A stretch of DNA of 63,931 nt from Candidatus Sulfopaludibacter sp. SbA3 (GCA_945888325.1 CAMDAC010000016.1:1-63931), one strand, 5' to 3'. Counted from the first letter of the stretch, positions 1 to 8,369 are shown. Numbers and translations are program-made. Notes: generated from the sequence alone by a model not told the origin.

Positions 1-132
1 AAGCAGGCTATGCGAACCGCCAGCGAAAGAACCGTCGACGCCGTCATGGACCGCGTCGCAAACGTCATCCAGTCCATCAACGAACGCGAAGCCAGAAACT
101 ACATCACCAACGCAGGGTATGCTTCCGCGTAA
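1..132 (+). CDS. IS630-family transposase, C-terminal fragment
   Basis: The reading frame open at base 1 ends at TAA 130-132 and encodes 43 residues. They contain R-T-A-S-E-R-T followed by a closing N-Y-I-T-N-A-G-Y-A-S-A, which resembles the ARTxxxLW...ANYFxxAGY tail of IS630/Tc1-type DDE transposases. The rest of the gene lies outside the window, so whether the element is intact cannot be judged. No terminal inverted repeat could be matched because only one end is visible. The family call rests on remembered similarity to the conserved tail. Confidence 0.6.
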   Translation, partial: KQAMRTASERTVDAVMDRVANVIQSINEREARNYITNAGYASA

Positions 133-145
133 GTCAAAACCGCTC

Positions 146-166
146 TAGGCCTCACCGGCCTATTTT
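146..166 (+). terminator. Possible bidirectional terminator hairpin
   Basis: Inverted repeat TAGGCC (146-151) and GGCCTA (157-162) with a 5-nt loop, followed on the + strand by TTTT. It overlaps the stop codon of the leftward methyltransferase gene and sits 14 bases after the transposase stop. The stem is short, so this is tentative. Confidence 0.35.
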
Positions 167-678
167 CTGTCCGGACCCGGAACATGTTTCTGACGCGGGG
201 TGTCGGGGCCGCCGGGCATGATCGGACGCGGCGCGTGGCCACCCATCGAGAGGTGGCGGTCATACATCACCATCGCGCCCGCCAAGCTGACATTGATGCA
301 GAACTTGGTGGGGATCTTCACGACATGTGCGCAGCGCTCGAGGATAGCGGGCGACAGGTTTCCCTTCTCGGGGCCGAGGATATAGGCCGCCTGCGGCGGA
401 TGCCGGAAGGAGGGGAGCATGACCGCGTCGTCGGTGAGCTCGACGCCGACGAGCTGGCAGCCGCGCGGCAGCTGCATATCGTCGACCGAGTCCCACTGGT
501 AGAAGGGGATCTGGTCTTCGCTCTTGGAAGTGTCGGCCCAGTGGCCTTCCTTGATGTTCTTCGCCGCTTTGATGGAGAAAACAAAGCTCGCGCCGAAGGC
601 ATGGCCGGTGCGCATCAAGGCGCCGAGGTTCATCGGCTTGGAAATGCGCTCGGCGCCGATAGCGAAGAAGCCGCGCAT
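160..678 (-). CDS. TrmH/SpoU-family RNA 2'-O-methyltransferase
   Basis: A 172-aa protein that would transfer a methyl group from SAM to a ribose 2'-OH in tRNA or rRNA. The SPOUT hallmarks are present in order: N-x-G-A-L-M-R-T near residues 18-25 (motif 1), ILGPEKGNLS near 100-109 (motif 2), and IPTKFCINVSLAGAMVMYDR near 121-140 (motif 3, knot region). It is a minimal SPOUT domain with a short basic tail and no N-terminal substrate-binding domain. It is the last gene of a leftward operon with the membrane protein (1-bp gap) and isoaspartyl peptidase upstream. The RNA target cannot be named from sequence. Confidence 0.85.
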   Translation of the reverse strand: MRGFFAIGAERISKPMNLGALMRTGHAFGASFVFSIKAAKNIKEGHWADTSKSEDQIPFYQWDSVDDMQLPRGCQLVGVELTDDAVMLPSFRHPPQAAYILGPEKGNLSPAILERCAHVVKIPTKFCINVSLAGAMVMYDRHLSMGGHAPRPIMPGGPDTPRQKHVPGPDRK

Positions 679-679
679 C

Positions 680-1000
680 TCAGATCACTCCAAAGGCGTA
701 GCGTCCCGCGAGGACGAGCACCAGCAGCAGGCCGGGGGCGATCAGCGCGACGCGGCGGGCGAGGGCAAGGTGGGCGACGGGCTTGGGATACTCCGTAGAC
801 AGATAAAGCGCGTGCTGGGAGTCTGGCGCCGTGCGCCCGGCATCGTAGATGGCGGTGCGGTATTCCGTGTCCGTATGCTTGCCGCCGAACTTCGCGGCGA
901 GCGCGCGGCGCAGCACGATGGACAGGAGCATCCGCATCTGCGCGGCGAGAAGGATGGCGAAGGCGAGCGCTGCGGCGAGGACCCAGAAGAGAATGATCAC
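680..1000 (-). CDS. Small two-helix membrane protein of unknown function
   Basis: A 106-aa protein with a hydrophobic N-terminal helix (about 2-20) and a C-terminal one (about 84-104) around a polar middle containing a [12 protein letters not shown] segment. It has no family I recognise. Its ATG overlaps the stop of the upstream isoaspartyl peptidase by 4 bp (ATGA) and it ends 1 bp before the methyltransferase start, so the three genes are almost certainly co-transcribed and translationally coupled. Confidence 0.7.
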   Translation of the reverse strand: MIILFWVLAAALAFAILLAAQMRMLLSIVLRRALAAKFGGKHTDTEYRTAIYDAGRTAPDSQHALYLSTEYPKPVAHLALARRVALIAPGLLLVLVLAGRYAFGVI

Positions 1001-1869
1001 AGGAAAGTCCCCACTTCGAAACGGCCGCGCGAATCGGCGAGAGCGCGCTTCAGGCCGGAGGAGTTGAAGCCCCAGGCGAGTTCGCCGCTGGCCGAGACAG
1101 CGATAATGCCGCCATTTCCGCCGAGCCGTTTGACATCGTCAAGCGCGCCGTGGACGGCCTTCTCGAACGGCTGGTTGCCATAGCGGATGCGGGCCGAGAC
1201 ATCGGCGGCGGCGTTGGCGCGGATGAAGTATTCGCCGAGGCCGGTGCAGCTGACGGCGCAGCGCTCGTCGGCCCAGGTGCCGGCGCCGATGATCGGCGTG
1301 TCGCCGATGCGGCCGGGGGTTTTCGACAGGACGCCGCCGGTGGAGGTGGCGGCGGCGAGGTCGCCGTACTGGTCGAGGGCGACGGCGCCGACCGTGCCCA
1401 TGTTTGGCGTGTCTTCCTGCACCGTGTCTTCGTCGACGGCGCCGTAATAGGATTTGGGATCGGTGACGCGCGCGAGGTTGGCGGAGGCGGCGAGGGTGGC
1501 TGCGCCGCCGGCGACGAGCAGCACGTTGGGCGTGCGCTCCATCACGGCGCGGGCGGCCTGCACGGGGCTTTCGAAGCCCTGCAGCGCGCCGACTGCGCCG
1601 GCGCGGCGGGTGCGCCCATCCATGATCGCGGCGTCGAGTTCCCACTGGCCGGCGGTGTTCGGGCTCGCGCCTTTGCCGGCGACATAGAGGCCGGAGGCTT
1701 CGAGCGCGGTGACCATCGCCTCGACCACGTCGAGCGCCGCGTCGCCCGCGGCGAGGCGCGAGGCGCCGTCCTTTAGGAGAGCGCGCAGGTGCGCCTCTTC
1801 CGGGGCATAGTCGCGCCCGAAGATCGGACCCGCACCGCCATGCAGGGCAAGAGCCCAGAGTTTCGCCAT
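997..1869 (-). CDS. Isoaspartyl peptidase / L-asparaginase (type 2 Ntn-hydrolase)
   Basis: A 290-aa Thr-type Ntn-hydrolase that cleaves isoaspartyl dipeptides and asparagine. It has the ALHGGAGP N-terminus, GKG(A)xPN and ELDAAIMDG motifs, and the self-cleavage site [11 protein letters not shown] with the predicted catalytic Thr159; GIIAVS and WGFNSSG lie near the C-terminus. The frame stays open upstream to about 2865, but that stretch is antisense to the quinone oxidoreductase. ATG 1869 is preferred because it follows an AAAGAGG ribosome site and begins at the family N-terminus. First gene of a three-gene leftward operon. Confidence 0.9.
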   Translation of the reverse strand: MAKLWALALHGGAGPIFGRDYAPEEAHLRALLKDGASRLAAGDAALDVVEAMVTALEASGLYVAGKGASPNTAGQWELDAAIMDGRTRRAGAVGALQGFESPVQAARAVMERTPNVLLVAGGAATLAASANLARVTDPKSYYGAVDEDTVQEDTPNMGTVGAVALDQYGDLAAATSTGGVLSKTPGRIGDTPIIGAGTWADERCAVSCTGLGEYFIRANAAADVSARIRYGNQPFEKAVHGALDDVKRLGGNGGIIAVSASGELAWGFNSSGLKRALADSRGRFEVGTFL

Positions 1870-1968
1870 CTCTTTTTGCCTCTTTCCCCTCGCGTCAGGC
1901 TTGGCGAGGGTGTGGCGCATGGCTACCGTCAGGGCAGCGAAACAACAAGCCGTGAAGGGAGCTTCCGC

Positions 1969-2958
1969 ATGAAAGCCGTGCTGTCGAAAACCGTTGGGGG
2001 CCCTGAAACCCTCGTGCTCGAGGATGTCGCCGTTCCGAGCCCGGGCAAGGGCCAGGTGCTGATCCAGGTGAAAGCCTGCGGGGTGAACTTCCCGGACTCG
2101 CTGATGCTGCTGGACATGTACCAGTTCAAGCCGGCGCGGCCGTTTGCGCCGGGCGGGGAAGTGGCGGGCATCGTCTCGGCGCTGGGTGAAGGCGTGAGCC
2201 ATGTGAAGCCGGGCGACCGGGTGCTGGCCTCGGTCGGCACGGGCGGCATGGCCGAATACGCCGTGGCCGCGGCGCCAAGCGTGATGCCGATTCCGGACAA
2301 CATGCCGTTCGACGAAGCGGCCGCGCTGATGATGACCTACGGCACCTCCTATTATGCGCTGAAAGACCGGGCCGATCCGAAGCCCGGCGAGAAGCTGCTG
2401 GTGCTCGGCGCAGCAGGCGGCGTCGGCATTGCGGCAGTGGAACTCGGCAAGGCGATGGGGCTCGAAGTGATCGCGGCGGCCTCGACGCAGGAGAAGGTGG
2501 ATTTTTGTCTCTCCAAGGGCGCCGACAAGGGCCTCGTCTATGCGAGCGAACTCGATCGCGACGGGCAGAAGAAATTTGCCGACGACATCAAGGCCGTCTC
2601 CGGTGGCGGCGTCGACATCGTGTATGACGGCGTCGGCGGCAACTATGCCGAGCCGGCCGTGCGCGCGCTGAACTGGGAGGGGCGTTTCCTCGTGATCGGC
2701 TTCCCCGCCGGCATTCCGAAGCTTCCGCTGAACCTGACGCTGCTGAAAAGCTGCGACGTGCGCGGCGTGTTCTGGGGCGCGGCGGTGGCGCGCGATCCGA
2801 AAGCGCATGCGCAGAACGTCAAGGAACTGTTCGAGCTCTACAAGGCCGGCAAGATCCGTCCGCACATCTCGAACTCCTATCCGCTGGAGCGTGGCGGCGA
2901 AGCCATCCGTGAACTGATGGACCGCAAGGCAACCGGCAAGGTTGTCGTGCTGATCTAG
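1969..2958 (+). CDS. NADPH:quinone oxidoreductase, zinc-independent MDR family
   Basis: A 329-aa medium-chain dehydrogenase/reductase of the quinone reductase/Zeta-crystallin group. The GroES-like N-terminal half has [13 protein letters not shown] and [11 protein letters not shown]. The Rossmann half carries [19 protein letters not shown], a DGVGG motif and a C-terminal GKVVVLI. Structural-zinc cysteines are absent, as usual in this subgroup. The start at ATG 1969 has GAAGGGA 9 bases upstream. It is divergent from the isoaspartyl peptidase and followed after 1 bp by the DUF1801 gene. Physiological substrate unknown. Confidence 0.88.
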   Translation: MKAVLSKTVGGPETLVLEDVAVPSPGKGQVLIQVKACGVNFPDSLMLLDMYQFKPARPFAPGGEVAGIVSALGEGVSHVKPGDRVLASVGTGGMAEYAVAAAPSVMPIPDNMPFDEAAALMMTYGTSYYALKDRADPKPGEKLLVLGAAGGVGIAAVELGKAMGLEVIAAASTQEKVDFCLSKGADKGLVYASELDRDGQKKFADDIKAVSGGGVDIVYDGVGGNYAEPAVRALNWEGRFLVIGFPAGIPKLPLNLTLLKSCDVRGVFWGAAVARDPKAHAQNVKELFELYKAGKIRPHISNSYPLERGGEAIRELMDRKATGKVVVLI

Positions 2959-2959
2959 G

Positions 2960-3376
2960 ATGGCGAAAGCGGCGCTCTCGGCAGGGGAGGTGATGGCGGC
3001 GCTGTCACATCCGGTGAAGGCGGAAGCTGACGCGCTGCGGGTGATCCTCCTGGCGCTGAAGGCGCCGAAACTGGACGAGTCCGTGAAGTGGAACGCGCCG
3101 AGCTACGCTGTGGGCGGCGTGCACTGCGTGACGTTCAATTTCAGCGACAAGAAAAGCATCCGGCTGATCTTCCATTGCGACACGGCGCGCAAGGAGACGA
3201 AGGGGGCGGCGCCCGCGTTTGTGGATGAGACGGGGCTGCTGGCCTGGCAGTCCGACATCCGAGCGATTGCCGCGTTCCGGAGCATGGAATACGTCGCGGC
3301 GGCGAAAACTCTTTTGCCGGAGTTGGTGACGCGCTGGGTAAGGGTCCTGATTCCGGGATTTTCTTTAGATCCGTGA
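2960..3376 (+). CDS. DUF1801 (YdhG-like) protein
   Basis: A 138-aa protein of the DUF1801 fold, recognised by [16 protein letters not shown] followed by [15 protein letters not shown] and a C-terminal helix with [12 protein letters not shown]. The family is small, soluble and largely uncharacterised (related to the frataxin-like YdhG/IscX-type folds). Its ATG starts 1 bp after the quinone oxidoreductase stop, indicating co-transcription. The last few codons run into the left edge of the repeat described at 3368-3756. Confidence 0.8.
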   Translation: MAKAALSAGEVMAALSHPVKAEADALRVILLALKAPKLDESVKWNAPSYAVGGVHCVTFNFSDKKSIRLIFHCDTARKETKGAAPAFVDETGLLAWQSDIRAIAAFRSMEYVAAAKTLLPELVTRWVRVLIPGFSLDP

Positions 3377-3537
3377 GCGGAGGTGTTGCGCAAGGTTTGG
3401 GGACGGATTGCGTTACGGCTTGACGGGGATGGAGTTATTGTTTCCCAAGCCGTGTTTTGAGTAGGCGCAAGTTCCCTTCCTGCGCTCACAGGCTGCCTCA
3501 TCCTGTTGCAGGCTTTGCATTCCGGATGTCGTTTTTT

Positions 3538-3563
3538 TCTCATTGATTCTCATTTATTATCAC
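3538..3563 (-). promoter_or_regulatory. AT-rich Fur-box-like motif in repeat copy A
   Basis: Read on the minus strand the site is GTGATAATAAATGAGAATC followed by AATGAGA. The core AAATGAGAATCA resembles one half of classical Fur boxes (GATAATGATAATCATTATC). The same core recurs in copy B. It is conserved, but no adjacent iron-uptake gene is present, so regulator and target are unknown. Confidence 0.3.
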
Positions 3564-3599
3564 TTCGTATCGATCGATTATCGCTGGCTCTAGGGGATG

Positions 3600-3628
3600 T
3601 CGGATTTCGGCCTTTGGCCTCTATCCGA
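3600..3628. other. Conserved 29-nt hairpin in repeat copy A
   Basis: TCGGAT (3600-3605) pairs with ATCCGA (3623-3628), then a 3x3 internal loop, then GGCC pairs with GGCC around a TTT loop. All 29 bases are identical in copy B (46614-46642). It has no T-run, so it does not look like a simple intrinsic terminator. Confidence 0.6.
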
Positions 3629-3788
3629 CCTGCGGGGTGCGGGTGAGGCGGAGTATAGCCCTGGCAGGCGCGGTGTAGCGCAAGTTTCCCGGAGGAATCT
3701 TTCAGGCGCTTGAGGCGTTTGCGGATTCTGTTGTCGGGGGGGGCGGATCTTGTTGCACAAGCCGCGTCTGTTGGCAGAGGCGGCATAG

Positions 3789-3822
3789 AAAAACCCCGCC
3801 GGATGGCTCCGGCGGGGTTTTG
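3789..3822 (-). terminator. Rho-independent terminator of dnaK
   Basis: A 13-bp perfect GC-rich stem (AAACCCCGCCGGA at 3791-3803 with its complement at 3808-3820) and TGGC loop. On the minus strand it is followed by TTTTTCTATG. It lies 20 bp past the dnaK stop. The + strand copy also ends in TTTTG, so it may work in both directions. Confidence 0.9.
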
Positions 3823-3842
3823 TCTGTGTAGGGACGGAAGGC

Positions 3843-5735
3843 TTACGCGCGCTTGTCGCCGTCGACTTCCTCGAAGTCGGCGTCCACCACGCCGTCATCC
3901 TTGGCGCCGTCGGCTTCGGCGGCCGCGGTGCCGGCGGCGGCGTAGATCGCCTCGCCGAGTTTCATCGCGGCGTTCATCAGCGACTGGTGCTTGGCCTGGA
4001 TGTCGGCGGCGTTGTCACCTGCGGCAGCGGTCTTCAGGTCCGCAATCGCCGATTCGATCTCGCCTTTGACCGCGTCAGAGACTTTCGAGCCATGCTCGAT
4101 CATCTGCTTCTCGGTCTGGTGAACGAGGGCTTCGGCGTGGTTCTTGGCTTCGACCAGTTCGCGGCGCGCCTTGTCGGCGCCGGCATTGGCTTCGGCTTCG
4201 GCCATCATCTTCTTGATGTCGGCTTCGGACAGGCCGCCATCCGCCTGGATGGTGATCTGCTGTTCCTTGCCGGTGGCCTTGTCCTTGGCCGAGACCGAGA
4301 CGATGCCGTTGGCGTCGATGTCGAAGGTCACCTCGATCTGCGGCAGGCCGCGCGGGGCCGGTGGCAGGCCTTCGAGATTGAACTGGCCGAGCATCTTGTT
4401 GTCGTTGGCCATCTCGCGCTCGCCCTGGAACACCTTGATGGTCACGGCGGGCTGGTTGTCTTCGGCCGTCGAGAACACCTGCGATTTCTTGGTCGGGATG
4501 GTCGTGTTGCGGTCGATCAGGCGGGTGAAGATGCCGCCGAGGGTTTCGATGCCGAGCGAGAGCGGGGTGACGTCGAGCAGGACCACGTCCTTCACGTCGC
4601 CCTGCAGCACGCCGCCCTGGATCGCGGCGCCGATGGCGACGACTTCGTCCGGGTTGACACCCTTGTGGGGTTCCTTGCCGAAGAATTTCTTCACGGCTTC
4701 CTGCACGGCGGGCATGCGCGTCATGCCGCCGACGAGAACGACCTCGTCAATGTCGGACGCCGTCTTGCCGGCGTCCTTGAGGGCTTTCTGGCACGGGTCG
4801 ATGGTGCGCTTGACGAGGTCTTCGACAAGGCCTTCGAACTTGGCGCGGGTCAGCTTGATGTTGAGGTGTTTCGGGCCGGTGGCGTCCGCCGTGATGAAGG
4901 GCAGGTTCACTTCGTACTGGGTGGCCGACGAGAGTTCCTTCTTGGCCTTCTCGGCTTCTTCCTTGAGGCGCTGAAGGGCGAGCTTGTCGGTCTTCAGGTC
5001 GATGCCCTGTTCCTTCTTGAACTCGCTGGCGAGGAACTCGACGATCCGCAGGTCGAAGTCTTCACCGCCGAGGAAGGTGTCGCCGTTGGTGGAGAGCACT
5101 TCGAACACGCCGTCGCCGATCTCGAGGAGCGAGACGTCGAACGTGCCGCCGCCAAGGTCATAGACGGCGATGGTCTTGTTGCCGGCCTTGTCGAGGCCGT
5201 AAGCGAGGGCGGCTGCCGTCGGCTCGTTGATAATGCGCAGCACGTCGAGGCCGGCAATGCGGCCGGCGTCTTTAGTCGCCTGGCGCTGGGCGTCGTTGAA
5301 GTAGGCGGGAACCGTGATGACAGCCTGCGTCACTTTCGCGCCGAGATAGGCCTCGGCGGTTTCCTTCATCTTGGTGAGAATGAAAGCGGAGACTTCCTGC
5401 GGGGAATAGTCCTTGTCGCGGCCCTTGACCCAAGCGTCGCCGTTCGGGGCTTTCACGATGCCGAAGGGGCTCATGGCCTTGTCCTTCTGGGCGGTCGGAT
5501 CGTCGAACGTGCGGCCGATCAGGCGCTTGATGGCGTAGAAGGTGAAGTCCGGGTTGGTAACGCCCTGGCGGCGGGCGGGCTGGCCGATGAGGCGGTCGCC
5601 GCCCTCGGTGAAGGCCACAACCGACGGGGTGGTGCGGGCGCCTTCGGAGTTTTCGATAACCTTGGCCTGGCCGCCTTCCATGACGGCGACGCACGAGTTG
5701 GTGGTGCCAAGGTCGATGCCGATGATCTTGCTCAT
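3843..5735 (-). CDS. dnaK: Chaperone DnaK (Hsp70)
   Basis: A 630-aa cytosolic Hsp70 that folds and disaggregates proteins with DnaJ and GrpE. The ATPase domain starts with [15 protein letters not shown] and has [13 protein letters not shown] and [12 protein letters not shown] linker containing [19 protein letters not shown] leads to the substrate-binding domain and lid, and the protein ends in [15 protein letters not shown], the usual acidic tail. It is full length. Unusually, no dnaJ follows; the terminator and repeat copy A lie directly downstream. A sigma-32-like promoter is seen about 140 bp upstream of the ATG. The partner grpE lies about 4.3 kb away with hrcA. Confidence 0.97.
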   Translation of the reverse strand: MSKIIGIDLGTTNSCVAVMEGGQAKVIENSEGARTTPSVVAFTEGGDRLIGQPARRQGVTNPDFTFYAIKRLIGRTFDDPTAQKDKAMSPFGIVKAPNGDAWVKGRDKDYSPQEVSAFILTKMKETAEAYLGAKVTQAVITVPAYFNDAQRQATKDAGRIAGLDVLRIINEPTAAALAYGLDKAGNKTIAVYDLGGGTFDVSLLEIGDGVFEVLSTNGDTFLGGEDFDLRIVEFLASEFKKEQGIDLKTDKLALQRLKEEAEKAKKELSSATQYEVNLPFITADATGPKHLNIKLTRAKFEGLVEDLVKRTIDPCQKALKDAGKTASDIDEVVLVGGMTRMPAVQEAVKKFFGKEPHKGVNPDEVVAIGAAIQGGVLQGDVKDVVLLDVTPLSLGIETLGGIFTRLIDRNTTIPTKKSQVFSTAEDNQPAVTIKVFQGEREMANDNKMLGQFNLEGLPPAPRGLPQIEVTFDIDANGIVSVSAKDKATGKEQQITIQADGGLSEADIKKMMAEAEANAGADKARRELVEAKNHAEALVHQTEKQMIEHGSKVSDAVKGEIESAIADLKTAAAGDNAADIQAKHQSLMNAAMKLGEAIYAAAGTAAAEADGAKDDGVVDADFEEVDGDKRA

Positions 5736-5876
5736 ACTGTCTCTCTCTTCGTTAGCTGCCTTGGGCGGGGTTTGGGTTCGGTCTGCTCAGCAGCCCCGGC
5801 CGCCAATGGCTCTCTTCAAGTTCTGTTTTGAGCGGTGAGGACGGCGGCCAGCGCCGACTCACCTGTTCGGTCGTCG

Positions 5877-5904
5877 ATATGGTGAACCCTGAGCGTCGCT
5901 CAAG
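5877..5904 (-). promoter_or_regulatory. Sigma-32-type heat-shock promoter for dnaK
   Basis: On the minus strand, CTTGAGC is followed after 13 nt by CACCATAT, close to the sigma-32 consensus CTTGAAA-N11-15-CCCCATnT (7 of 8 in the -10). The predicted leader is about 130 nt. A perfect 13-bp palindrome, TGAGCGTCGCTCA (5890-5902), overlaps the -35 box and could be an operator. No CIRCE inverted repeat was seen here. Confidence 0.55.
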
Positions 5905-6006
5905 GGGCATATGCACATTTGGATAGGTGGCGTCATAGGCGGCGTCTATGGCGGATTCGGACAGGATCAATTTGCAAATCATTCTCAGAGTCCTCATGTG
6001 GACTCC

Positions 6007-6240
6007 ATGAGATTGAGATTCCCAGCCTTGCCGCGTCCCGCCCTGAAGACGCTGACCTACAGCCTGATGCATTTCGCGGTGGCGATCACGGTCGCCTATG
6101 CGCTGACGCGTAGCTGGCACGCTGCGCTCGCGATCGGCATGATCGAGCCGCTGGTCCAGACGGTGGCCTATACGCTGCACGAGCGCGCCTGGGCGCGGGC
6201 GGAGCAGCGTGTCAGCGATCTTGCCCTGCAAGGGACCTAA
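6007..6240 (+). CDS. DUF2061 membrane protein
   Basis: A 77-aa protein resembling DUF2061: a short amphipathic start with LPRPALKTLTYSLMHF, a transmembrane helix (about 20-40), and the hallmark IEPLVQTVAYTLHERAWAR. Members are small inner-membrane proteins of unknown function. ATG 6007 is chosen because the family begins just before the ALKTLTY helix; an earlier ATG at 5911 would add 32 atypical residues that overlap nothing known. It is divergent from dnaK, about 270 bp away, and is followed by a hairpin. Confidence 0.7.
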   Translation: MRLRFPALPRPALKTLTYSLMHFAVAITVAYALTRSWHAALAIGMIEPLVQTVAYTLHERAWARAEQRVSDLALQGT

Positions 6241-6242
6241 CA

Positions 6243-6267
6243 GCGGCGCCTCGACGCCGCGCGTTTT
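6243..6267 (+). terminator. Possible intrinsic terminator after DUF2061 gene
   Basis: GCGGCG (6243-6248) pairs with CGCCGC (6255-6260), loop CCTCGA, then GCG and TTTT. It begins 2 bp after the stop of the DUF2061 gene. The stem is GC-rich but short. Confidence 0.45.
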
Positions 6268-6303
6268 GTCCTTATCTAGGTGGGTAAGCGAAAGGGCTCC
6301 CCC

Positions 6304-7392
6304 ATGAAATACGCGAAACTCGGACACACCGGACTGGTCGTGTCGAAACTCTGCCTGGGCACGATGACGTTCGGGGGCGATGGCGGGATCTGGAAGTTCA
6401 TCGGCAAGCAGCAGCAGGAAGAAGCGGACGCGCTGGTCAAGGCGGCGTTCGAGGCCGGGATCAACTTCTTCGATACGGCAGACGTTTACTCGGCCGGCCG
6501 GTCCGAAGCGATCCTCGGGCAGGCGATCCGGAACACGGGCCTGCCGCGCGACGAGATCGTTGTGGCGACCAAGGTGTTCGGGCGGGTCTCGACGCTGGTC
6601 GCCGAGGGGGCCGGCGCCGCGGAGACGGCGGAAGCCGAGCGGCGCGAAAAGTACGCGCGCAACATTTCCGGCCTGTCGCGCAAGCACATCTTTGACGGCG
6701 TGGACGCGAGCCTCGACCGGCTCGGTCTCGACTATATCGACCTCTACCAGGTGCACGGCACCGATCCGCTGACGCCGATCGAGGAGACGGTGGAGGCGCT
6801 GGACGCGGTCGTGCGCTCCGGCAAGGTGCGGTATGTGGGCCTCTGCAACATGCCAGCCTGGTTGATCATGAAGGCGGTGGCGTATGCCGAGAAGCGCGGG
6901 CTCGCCCGATTCGAGAGCTGCCAGATGTATTACTCGATCGCGGGCCGCGATCTTGAGCGCGAAGTTGTGCCGATGGCCAAGGACCAGAACCTCGCCATCC
7001 TGCCCTGGAGCCCGCTGGCGGGCGGATTTCTCTCCGGCAAGTTCACCCGCGACGGAGCCGGGCCGAACGACGCGCGCCGGACCATTTTCGACTTCCCGCC
7101 GGTGGACAAGGAGAAGGGCTTCAACATCATCGACGTGATGCGGGAGATCGCCGCGAAGAAGGGCGCAACCGTGCCGCAGGTGGCGCTCGGCTGGCTGCTG
7201 CACCAGAGCCATGTCACCAGCGTGATCATCGGCACACGGACGATGGAACAGCTCGCCGACAACCTGGGTGCGGTGGATGTCGCGTTGGACGCTGGCGAAC
7301 TGGCCGCGCTCGACGCCGTTTCGGCGCTGCCACCGGAATATCCGGGCTGGATGGTGGACCGGCAGGGCATGGACCGGCGCGGGCAGGTTTGA
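6304..7392 (+). CDS. Aldo/keto reductase
   Basis: A 362-aa NADP(H)-dependent AKR of the large (YajO/Tas-like) branch. It shows the MKYAKLGHTGLVVSKLCLGTM start, NFFDTADVYSAGRSE with the catalytic Asp/Tyr, ATKVFGR with the catalytic Lys, YIDLYQVHG with the catalytic His, and a C-terminal VIIGTRTMEQLADNL that binds the cofactor phosphate. ATG 6304 fits the family N-terminus. The stop is about 80 bp before the fatty-acid hydroxylase gene on the same strand. Substrate not predictable. Confidence 0.9.
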   Translation: MKYAKLGHTGLVVSKLCLGTMTFGGDGGIWKFIGKQQQEEADALVKAAFEAGINFFDTADVYSAGRSEAILGQAIRNTGLPRDEIVVATKVFGRVSTLVAEGAGAAETAEAERREKYARNISGLSRKHIFDGVDASLDRLGLDYIDLYQVHGTDPLTPIEETVEALDAVVRSGKVRYVGLCNMPAWLIMKAVAYAEKRGLARFESCQMYYSIAGRDLEREVVPMAKDQNLAILPWSPLAGGFLSGKFTRDGAGPNDARRTIFDFPPVDKEKGFNIIDVMREIAAKKGATVPQVALGWLLHQSHVTSVIIGTRTMEQLADNLGAVDVALDAGELAALDAVSALPPEYPGWMVDRQGMDRRGQV

Positions 7393-7469
7393 GGCCGGAT
7401 CAGGAATTCTTAAGGCAACCCTGCTATTCCACGTCGCTAAAGGCTGATGAAAACAAGCCGCCGGGTGAT

Positions 7470-8309
7470 ATGATGCAGGACTTTCTGGCGGGAATCGCCT
7501 GGCAAGTCGCCGTTCTGGCGGGCCTCACAATCGTGTTTACCGTGTTGGCGTTCCTGTCGCGGGGGCGAGCGGCGCTGCATTGGCCGAAATCGTTGCGCCA
7601 GAGCGCGATCACGAATTTCCTGATCGTTCAGTTCACCAGCCTGAACGGCGCGATGTATCTGGTCCTGATCGCGCCGCTGGCGGTTTTCTACACCTGGCTG
7701 GGCCTGCCGGTGCTGGATGCGGCGGCATGGGACAGCGTGCCGCTTGCGGTGAAGGCGCTGGCCGCGCTCGTCGTCTATGATTTCAGCCTCTACTGGGTGC
7801 ACCGGATGCTGCACACCAGTGTGCTGTGGCCGGCGCATGCCGTGCACCATTCCGATCCGGAGCTGCACTTTCTCTCCTGGTCGCGCGGGCATTTCACCGA
7901 GCAGGTGGTGATTGCCGGCTGCCTCGTGTTCACTTCGTCCTGGATGGGTTTCCAGCTGGAGGAAATCGCCGGTCTCGCGCTGATCAAGGGGCTGCACCAG
8001 CACTATGTCCATTCGAAGCTCGACTGGGATCATGGCATCTTCCGCGATCTGATCGTCTCGCCGCAGCTGCATCGCTGGCATCATGCGAATGTGCCGGAGG
8101 CCTATGACAAGAACTTCGCCTCGATCTTCCCGGTCTTCGACCGGATGTTCGGAACCTATTACAATCCGGGTTCGGCCATCAATCTGCCGACCGGCATCGC
8201 GGACAATCCCTCGAACGACTTCCTGACCCAGACGCTCTATCCGTTCCGCAAATGGGCGGAGATGCTGCGCGCGCGGGGCAAGCCGGCAGAGCCCGCCAGC
8301 GCCGTGTAG
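7470..8309 (+). CDS. Fatty acid hydroxylase / sterol desaturase family protein
   Basis: A 279-aa integral membrane di-iron protein. The histidine clusters are in order: HRMLH (H-x3-H), HAVHH (H-x2-HH), HQHYVH and HRWHH, with three to four membrane helices. The family hydroxylates or desaturates acyl chains, sterols or carotenoids; the substrate here is unknown. I chose the ATGATG at 7470 over an upstream TTG at 7389 that overlaps the aldo/keto reductase stop. It is followed by the beta-propeller lipoprotein and alternative oxidase on the same strand. Confidence 0.87.
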   Translation: MMQDFLAGIAWQVAVLAGLTIVFTVLAFLSRGRAALHWPKSLRQSAITNFLIVQFTSLNGAMYLVLIAPLAVFYTWLGLPVLDAAAWDSVPLAVKALAALVVYDFSLYWVHRMLHTSVLWPAHAVHHSDPELHFLSWSRGHFTEQVVIAGCLVFTSSWMGFQLEEIAGLALIKGLHQHYVHSKLDWDHGIFRDLIVSPQLHRWHHANVPEAYDKNFASIFPVFDRMFGTYYNPGSAINLPTGIADNPSNDFLTQTLYPFRKWAEMLRARGKPAEPASAV

Positions 8310-8369
8310 GCTGGCCAGCCCGGCAGGTTTCGGGCATGGTTTCGCATCTTTCGATGCGGAGCCCTGACC

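Larger units (their letters stand above)
3368..3756. repeat. Interspersed ~390-bp intergenic repeat, copy A
   Basis: This gene-free stretch matches 46372-46770 in the same orientation. Edges align at (G)ATCCGTGAGCGGAGGTGTTGCG on the left and CGGATTCTGTTGTCGG...TTGTTGC on the right. Within it, 3541-3631 and 46555-46645 are both exactly 91 bp with 7 mismatches by eye (about 92% identity); the flanks are clearly weaker (roughly 65%). Both copies lie in convergent gaps, between the 3' end of a rightward gene and the 3' end of a leftward one. No transposase, terminal inverted repeats or target duplication are evident. Confidence 0.85.

Noticed and set aside
1870..2865. N-terminal extension of the isoaspartyl peptidase through the quinone oxidoreductase
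   Set aside because: The extra ~330 codons are antisense to a clear MDR enzyme; the family N-terminus and a ribosome site are at 1869.
3103..3543. Minus-strand ORF in repeat copy A, and its counterpart 46353-46547
   Set aside because: The two reading frames are related but substitutions fall evenly over codon positions, and copy A runs antisense through DUF1801. Treated as repeat DNA.
3987..5831. Long open frame opposite dnaK
   Set aside because: It is the complement of a certain dnaK gene in GC-rich DNA; composition is Gly/Val/Asp-rich and shows no family. Similar frames lie opposite fhs (11792-13504), lpd (56490-58103), coaBC and ubiB.
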